This document shows positions 57,446-64,000 of a stretch of DNA of 64,000 nt, piece by piece. Under the pieces are notes generated by a model that was given only the letters and a program-made list of their open reading frames with translations, searched no databases and was not told where the DNA came from. Source of the stretch: Leguminivora glycinivorella (lineage: Eukaryota > Arthropoda > Insecta > Lepidoptera > Tortricidae); NCBI RefSeq assembly GCF_023078275.1, contig NC_062985.1:5721408-5785407 (forward strand), given 5' to 3'. Both the position numbers and the translations under genes were made by a program. Position 1 is the stretch's first letter. The number at the start of each line of letters is the position of its first letter.

Positions 57446-57839
57446 CCGACATTTGGCTGTAGGTGATTTTGAACCTTATTGAACGTACTTTCCTTATAGC
57501 ACTAAGGACCATTTTACTATGAAATCAACTATTTTAGGTTTTCCATAAAAAGTTTGTATACTTATTTATGGAAAGAAATACATTGTTATGAGTTTTAACG
57601 ATTTCGAACGTTATTGTCTACTACTTAAGGTTTATTTTCGTATAAATCACGTTCTTATTACAATTTGTATGAAAACTAGTTTCTCACAATTTTACATGTT
57701 TTTAAATATTTTTATATGGAATTTCTTTTAAAATCTGATACAAATAATTTTTATCTACATAATGATATAGGTCTCAACTGCTAAATTTCCGTATTTACAA
57801 AGTTATAAACGATTATAATCTTGCCATACATTTTACAAA

Positions 57840-58430
57840 CTTCACATTAATTACAATACTTTCTACCTTTGTTTTTTGTTAGATTGTTTCTAAATAACAT
57901 ATTTGACTTGATTATCACATGATTCCTCCTCTAGAACCTCGATTTCTTATGAACTTTATGATTAATTTTCATCCAATAACTTAACCTAAAATAACGTAAT
58001 TTAAGCCTTTTCTATCCCTTAAATATATACTTATTCTCATTATTTCCTGATAAAATTGATTTTAATATGTATTTCAGCTTATTTACATTCATTAGCTGTT
58101 CCTTTTTCTGTATTCCTAAAATTACAAACGAATAAAACCTAACCTTACAATTTACAAGTTTTACATTCATTTACGCTATTTCCTTTCTTTGTTTTTCGTA
58201 TAATTAAATCTATATATCATATTTTTATAAAATATCACATGATTTCACCTCTAAAATCTTGCTTTCTTATAATTTTTACTTTTACAAGTCGCCCAAAAGA
58301 TAACCTCAAATTACCTGAAAATACTTTTCAGTACTCAAATAACTATTTATTCTTACTACTTATTGATTAAGTTTACTGAAATATGTTCTATTAACTATTT
58401 ACATTATTTTTTATACAGTCTTACGGTATA
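57840..58430. repeat. Diverged direct repeat, period about 320 bp
   Basis: Several anchors recur about 320 bases apart: TTTGTTTTT at 57868 and 58188, TATCACATGATT at 57913 and 58233, TTATTCTCAT/TTATTCTTAC at 58031 and 58348. Many bases between the anchors also match. Very AT-rich. The region lies upstream of the 57.4 kb promoter-like block. More decayed copies may flank it. Confidence 0.5.
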
Positions 58431-59214
58431 GAATAATCTTAACTTGTTAATGTTTGTTCCTACATTGTAGCAATTATCATAAGATAACATTTTGCGTCTT
58501 ATTTCCTACTTTTATTCCTCTTACGCAAAACTACATCTGTTATTAGCTTATTTCTAAAATAATATAACAAAATATTACTCAATTTTTAAGTAACTTGTGC
58601 TATTCTTTTCCATTTAAACATAGATTGGCAAAATATGTTGTCCTTTGAAGATTCATTTTACAAAGATGTTTCTTACACCTTTAATTTGTAGAAATACAGT
58701 TTTCTACTCTTAATTTCTATTATTTATATACTAACAATGTTCATTATCATGGCTTTACTTCTGTTTGAAGGCATATTTCCTTGTTTCATTGAAATATTCT
58801 TACATCACTCATTGTCGCTTTGTGTAAATTTTTCATAGAAATATTACTTGTTATTTACTATGAATAAAATAATCCTAACTTTTCAGTAATCTACAAAATT
58901 AAGTTTTCATTTTCTCATAGAAATCTGTATAGAAATCCTTGTCAGTATTTAATCAATGCTCAAACTAAATATCCATATTCATTGCTCTTTTAATTACAAT
59001 GTTTTGTTTTAATATTCTTCCTAGATTAACATTAAAGTTAAAGCTTTGACATAAATATTCTTGTTTCTATTAAATTGTTTCATATTTAATCTAATCAAAG
59101 TTCAATTAAGTACTCATTTCTTCCATGAACGAAACAGAGGGAACTCTGGCTCGTTTCAAGTTCTCGATAAGTTTGTACAAAAATTAAGAAATAAGTTAAA
59201 TTTGTTTTTATTAT
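58431..59214. other. AT-rich stretch, nothing recognised
   Basis: Possibly further decayed copies of the 320-bp repeat. No gene. Confidence 0.4.
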
Positions 59215-59464
59215 TACATACATACATACATACAATCACGCCTGTATCCCATAAAGGGTTAGGCAGAGCACATGAAACTACTAAAGCTTCAGTGCCACGC
59301 TTGGCAAATAAGGGGTCGAAAGGAAACGAAAACTGTGACATTGCAGTGACAGGTTGCCAGCCTCTCGCCTACGCCACAATTTAACCCATATCCCATAGTC
59401 GCCTTCTACGACACCCACGGGAAGAAAAGGGGTGGTGAAATTCTTAACCCGTCACCACACAGGC
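59215..59464 (-). repeat. TGTA-tailed short repeat, copy 4
   Basis: GCCTGTGTGGTGACGGGTTA start on the minus strand and four TGTA units at the other end. Confidence 0.85.
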
Positions 59465-59750
59465 ACTGTTTTTATTATTCCTATTTCGTTACCAGGATTT
59501 TTTTGATTAATTGAGATTTTAGTAAGTTTTATTTCGTCATTAAGGTTCTCTAGTATCTATATTTTCTTAATAACAATTATCCGGTATATATTACGAAAGT
59601 CGACTTATATTACTAACTGTTGGTAACAAAATAGGATCAATTAAAATTTGCTGTTGGCTATGTACAAAGTATTCGGGAACTGCTCATATTCCATGTATTT
59701 ATGGTCGGGTCAAATCTTGTAAGCTAAATTAGGCCCACTTCCCATTATTC

Positions 59751-59798
59751 GACTGAGATGTAACTTCACATATAGGTATGTGAAGTTACATCTCAGTC
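59751..59798. repeat. Perfect 22-bp hairpin, TAGG loop
   Basis: 59751-59772 (GACTGAGATGTAACTTCACA..) is exactly complementary to 59777-59798. Confidence 0.92.
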
Positions 59799-59811
59799 TT
59801 GAATACAATAA

Positions 59812-59946
59812 TACCATGAGCTGAATGTTGGAAACAGAAGGGAGCCTATAATAAGATCTATGTAATTTGGGTGACTTGACTATACAATATTATGGTACCA
59901 TGAGCTGATTTAATGTTGGAAACAGAAGGGAGCCATAATAAGATCT
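59812..59946. repeat. Two direct repeats of about 50 bp
   Basis: ACCATGAGCTGAATGTTGGA ... AAGATCT at 59812-59859 recurs at 59896-59946 with a TTTA insertion and loss of two bases. Confidence 0.85.
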
Positions 59947-60039
59947 TTGTGGTAAAACAACGCTTGCTAATGGTATAAGGGCCGGTTGTATGAAACCGTC
60001 TGTCACCGTTAAAGCGTTCGTTAAATTTTATTGTATGAA

Positions 60040-60159
60040 CTCTTGGCAAAAAAGGGTTAAAAGAAATCCAGATTGTGACATTGCAGTGACAGTGCCACAA
60101 TTTAACCCATACCCCACGGTCGACTTCTACGACACCCACGGGAAGAAAGTGGGGGGGGG
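60040..60159 (-). repeat. TGTA-tailed short repeat, internal fragment
   Basis: CTCTTGGCAAAAAAGGGTTA, TGTGACATTGCAGTGACAGT and CGACACCCACGGGAAGAAAG match the family; both ends and about 20 internal bases are missing. Confidence 0.75.
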
Positions 60160-60379
60160 GTCTTGAGTCTTGACAAATTCTTTTCGTTGCGATAATAATT
60201 TACATATACTGGCAACATTATGTTCTTTAAAAAATTTGGTGAGTTGAAAACAACAATACATAATTTACTAAAATTAATCCTAAGAATCAAAACATGATGA
60301 TTAATATAAATAAGTAAATGAAATAAATGTGAACTACTCTTACAAACAATCTAACAACTAGATTTTTGAATCCGCAGAA

Positions 60380-60405
60380 CACTTTGTAGGTGCGTACCTA
60401 CAAAG
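60380..60405. repeat. ACTTTGTAGGT hairpin plus third copy
   Basis: ACTTTGTAGGT/ACCTACAAAGT with a GCGT loop, then ACCTACAAAGT again immediately after. Confidence 0.8.
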
Positions 60406-60659
60406 TGTACCTACAAAGTTCCAGGCTCCAGCCAACTCACCAAAAAAAAAATACCAAATTGTGTTTCGACCAATTTTGTGTCGGCCAATTTTTACAATTA
60501 CTAAATGATTATTCGTCGAAAAGTAAATCGGCGTATCAAATTTCTGCCTACCGACTCCGTTTACGAACGAATATTATACGACATGAGAAGCTTTCAATCG
60601 TTATTCGGCCAAAACAGACGTCGGCGAATCGTTGTCGGCGTACCGAAAATCGGCGTATT

Positions 60660-60868
60660 TTGAAATGAAATGAAATGAAATGAAATGAAATGAAATATTT
60701 ATTTTCCAAGTAGGCATATTACAATGCGCTTATGAACGTCAAACAAAACTACGCCGGCTCTAACCCTACGCCTCAGCCTCGAGAAGATTTCAGTCCCCCC
60801 TCAGTTGGAGGAGGGTATCCACTATGGGACCGGCAAGAAACTCGGCGGGCCACTTCTTTTCAAAAACA
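60660..60868 (-). repeat. LINE 3' end with (TGAAA)n
   Basis: On the minus strand GGCCCGCCGAGTTTCTTGCC to GGAAAATAAATATTTC followed by seven ATTTC units: a CR1/Jockey-type 3' UTR and tail. Confidence 0.75.
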
Positions 60869-60869
60869 T

Positions 60870-63764
60870 TACATCTTATATTTAACATGCATTAAAAAAA
60901 AACAAGATACAATTTAATAAGCAAAAGTATTCATAAAAAAAAAATATTAACACAAGAAATTATACAAAGTACAAAGCTATTATGATTATTAATAAGAGAT
61001 TTTAGAGATGTATAGAGTCTCTAAGTGTCAAAGTACATCTAAAAAAATTATACATGAAGAAAAAAACCGAATAACTAAAATAACTTTAGAGTTGTAAAAG
61101 ACTCTTGTTGTCTTAAGCAAAGGAAAAAAAAAATATATGTATACTTAATCTACTTTTTTCCTTGGAGATGTATATGGTCTCCAAGAGTCAGAAAGAAAAA
61201 TAAACAAACAAGGACCGAACAGAGTGCCTCAACGTAATCTCATTCAAAATTAATGTTACATAGAATAGCATAGCCCCTATTAGCTGAAACAGACCGGTCT
61301 TCACAAACAGCACCCGTTCACGAATATGGCGCGCATCTCAGCGCACCAATATCAATCGGGCACCGTTATAATATACGAATTAACAAAGTAGTTGCATGTT
61401 GACAAAACTACAGTCAGCCATAAAACTTTGCACTAAACATTAAATATTCGACAAAAACATCTTGGTATTTCATAATGTTCAACTTATCAAACTTACAAGT
61501 AAATATGCATATGCACAATATAACAATTATATTTTAGGTAACCTGCCCGAGAAATATAAGTCGATCGTACCATCTGCTTCAAAACCAAATACTTTACATT
61601 AGGTACACCTAATAATATTTATGCAATTTTATAGCGCTGTAAAATAATTATCACCAAAAACGCCAACAAAGGCTCAAGGAAGTTCCGAATCAGCATAGGC
61701 CCATTTCTGAGACAAGCTCAGCGTATGCTGCATTGTTAGCTAGACAATGGAGGGTGCACTCGAAACTCGAGTGGTCTGCACTTTTTTGCCCTTCGAGTTT
61801 GATAAGGACAGGTATATTGAGTATACCTGTGGAGGGAACGTCCATAAAATACGTGATTCCTAAAACCCTACAACAACCCACTAAATTTAGCTTCAGTGCT
61901 CCAAAAGCTCCTAAATAGCTTCATTCAGCTGTGACTAAATTTTGATTTACGTAGTTGTCATTGAAAATATTGTCATGAATAAAAAGAAAAATCGCAGACT
62001 ACATGAAAAAAGCTTAGTATTGACTTTTATTACGGAATTACGGTATGAATTTACCATTGTGAACTATAAATATAGAATAGAACTTACTTATATAGGTATT
62101 ATTTAAATACTAAGACTTTTGACTAGACCTATTTAAACTGTACATTTTGTTACATAAAATCACATTCATCAATCATTGCCCCTTTAACTTAGAGCTTCTC
62201 CCGCTGTAACTCACAAAAGCCTATGTACTGCTTCTCCTAAAGGTCTTACATAGTCTCTATGAACGATCCAACCAGTGCGACAAGGACAGCAATACATGTC
62301 ATTGAAGCTTACATTAGTGTTGGCACGCGCACTCGAAATGTCTTGTAAAAAAGTTATTTCCTCGTAAGTACGGTTCTTAGGAAGTGAGAGTTCCGGTGGA
62401 GATTATTTCCGTCTTGGTGATGCTTAAATGGACAATGTTGCTGTTTGGACCCTGGGGATAGGACTGGTTAGGGATGCCGCTAATAAATAGCGCCTATTTT
62501 TATTATTTTACAAATTAAACTTTTTTTTTAAGATGAATTCTTATGTTGCCATAGGTTGTAAGGCGAAAAAGGGTTGAGAAACGCATGGAAAATCTCGCAC
62601 ACTGATTGATAGACATCTGTCGATCAAAGCAATTGGACCGGTGTTTTGGTCGCAGGTTCAAATCCTGACATAGGAATGAATTTTCCGATCTTTGTTTAAT
62701 TATAAACTTAAATTACAAAGGATCCAACAATATTAAATAAATGACTAATTTCATGTATATATTGATGAGGTACAGTGTGACATGAAATAGAAATTAAATT
62801 AAAAGACACAAAAAAAAATCATTCAAAACTGTTGCATTTTTCAATTATGTGCATATCGTATATACGTAATATTGTATTTTAGGTATGTTGTTACTAAACG
62901 GTACATATATTTGTACATACATATATTACATATTTAGTTTTGAACAAAACGCATAACTTGAATGTACCATTAATTTTATGCCCCACATTAACTATCCCAG
63001 TTTTACGACTGATATCAAATAAATCAAACCATTATATATTTTATGAAGCTTACCCTTACTACTTTTATTCTAAAGTTTTTACAGAAAATGGCGTATATGC
63101 CGAAAGCATTATTTTTAGTTACGTCGTTTTAGTAGTGATGGTGTAATTATTTAGCAAGGTTATAAAATGTAAGTTACGACTCCGTGCCTCCAGAGCTCTT
63201 AAAGCACTCGACTGCCATCGCCATCTTGATAAAGTGGCATCACGAATATAGTTCACAGCCCACAGGTTAATGACTAGAGACGGACCGAATCGTCGACGAT
63301 GAAGGGAAGAATAGCATTTTTAATCACCATACCAAAACAATTGTGCTTTCTGATTGCTTTTCAAAATCTGATCTCTGATGAAAGAGGTATGTTGTCCACA
63401 AGAAGATAGTTCTTTTACATTGGCGAATAAAATTGAATTACAGGTTATTTTTAGGTATTTAGATTGCATTTCTGTTCACTCGTACGGTTCTAAATAAAAG
63501 GATATGTTAAAATCTCCATAAAACGTCTACATAAAGTAATAACAAAATGAGTTGTTATAGGAATCATCATCCGGTGCGAGAGGAATATAAAATCTGACCA
63601 GAAACAATATATGACTATTGTCTAGAGGGCGCTGTTATTCTAATGTATGTGCGGTGACAGATCAGTACCTACCTACAGTTCATGGCGCATACCTAGCTAT
63701 ATGTATATTTGTGGTCAGGCTTCATGTAATAATAATATTAATGCATGTTAATTATAAGATGTAA
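60870..63764. other. AT-rich stretch, no supported gene
   Basis: Only chance-length ORFs. A degenerate tRNA-like fragment (GGTCGCAGGTTCAAATCCTG, about 62,650) suggests a decayed SINE at 62,600-62,700. Confidence 0.45.
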
Positions 63765-63943
63765 TGTTTTGAAAAGGAGTGGCCCGCCGAGTTTCTTGCC
63801 GGTCCCATAGTGGATACCCCCCTCGAACTGAGGGGGGACTGAAATCTTCTCGAGGCTGAGGCGTAGGGTTAGAGCCGGCGTAGCTTCATTTGACGTTCAT
63901 AAGCGCATTGTAATATGCCTACTTGGAAAAATAAATATTTCAT
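63765..63943 (+). repeat. LINE 3' end, same family, opposite strand
   Basis: GGCCCGCCGAGTTTCTTGCC to GGAAAAATAAATATTTCATC, about 93% identical by eye to 60,660-60,868 in reverse. Tail nearly absent. Confidence 0.75.
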
Positions 63944-64000
63944 CATGTCGTCGTTTATTATATTTGGTATAAAACGTTATAGGTGCTATAATTTTTGTAA

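Noticed and set aside
57057..57512. 151-aa minus-strand ORF across the promoter-like block
   Set aside because: Its ATG lies upstream of the TATA box, it crosses a good splice donor, and the peptide has no domain. The GC-rich leader simply lacks stops.

Overview
The window is eukaryotic nuclear DNA from an insect, almost certainly a moth or butterfly. It is AT-rich and intron-rich. It carries an EGFR-antagonist gene (argos/giant-lens) split over about 18 kb, and it is dense in repeat families typical of lepidopteran genomes: tRNA-headed SINEs, Helitron-like elements starting TC and ending CTAG, many palindromic MITEs, and 5'-truncated LINE tails. I cannot name the species.

The only protein gene I can identify and reconstruct completely is argos on the minus strand: coding exons at 50841-50659, 35071-34947, 34405-34138 and 33144-32899. 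All splice sites are GT-AG and all phases fit, giving a 273-residue secreted cysteine-rich protein. Intron 1 is 15.6 kb and is packed with repeats; introns 2 and 3 are short. A GC-rich first exon and leader lie at about 50.66-50.99 kb.

A second, unidentified plus-strand gene seems to end at about 23.6-25.3 kb. A short terminal-exon-like ORF (acceptor, 45 codons, stop, two AATAAA signals) sits inside a near-identical 743-bp tandem duplication, so the last exon is present twice. It would be convergent with argos. At about 57.4 kb a minus-strand promoter-like block (two TTCTAGAA palindromes and a TATAAAA box) faces a GC-rich, ATG-free segment ending in a good splice donor. This may be the first exon of a stress-inducible or non-coding RNA, or an alternative argos leader.

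Layout: 1-23 kb is a repeat-dominated gene desert with two or three weak ORFs; 23.5-25.1 kb is the tandem duplication; 25-28 kb is quiet AT-rich DNA; 28-30.9 kb holds a SINE, a 5'-truncated RTE-type LINE with a 14-bp target duplication, and MITEs; 31-51 kb is argos; 51-64 kb is repeats, the promoter-like block and AT-rich unique sequence.

The most unusual objects are: an 891-bp inverted-repeat element in argos intron 1 that carries a tRNA-like segment and three 57-bp units with insect telomere-type CCTAA runs; the duplicated terminal exon; the heat-shock-like promoter block; and several perfect or very long hairpins (4.4, 55.1-55.3 and 59.75 kb).
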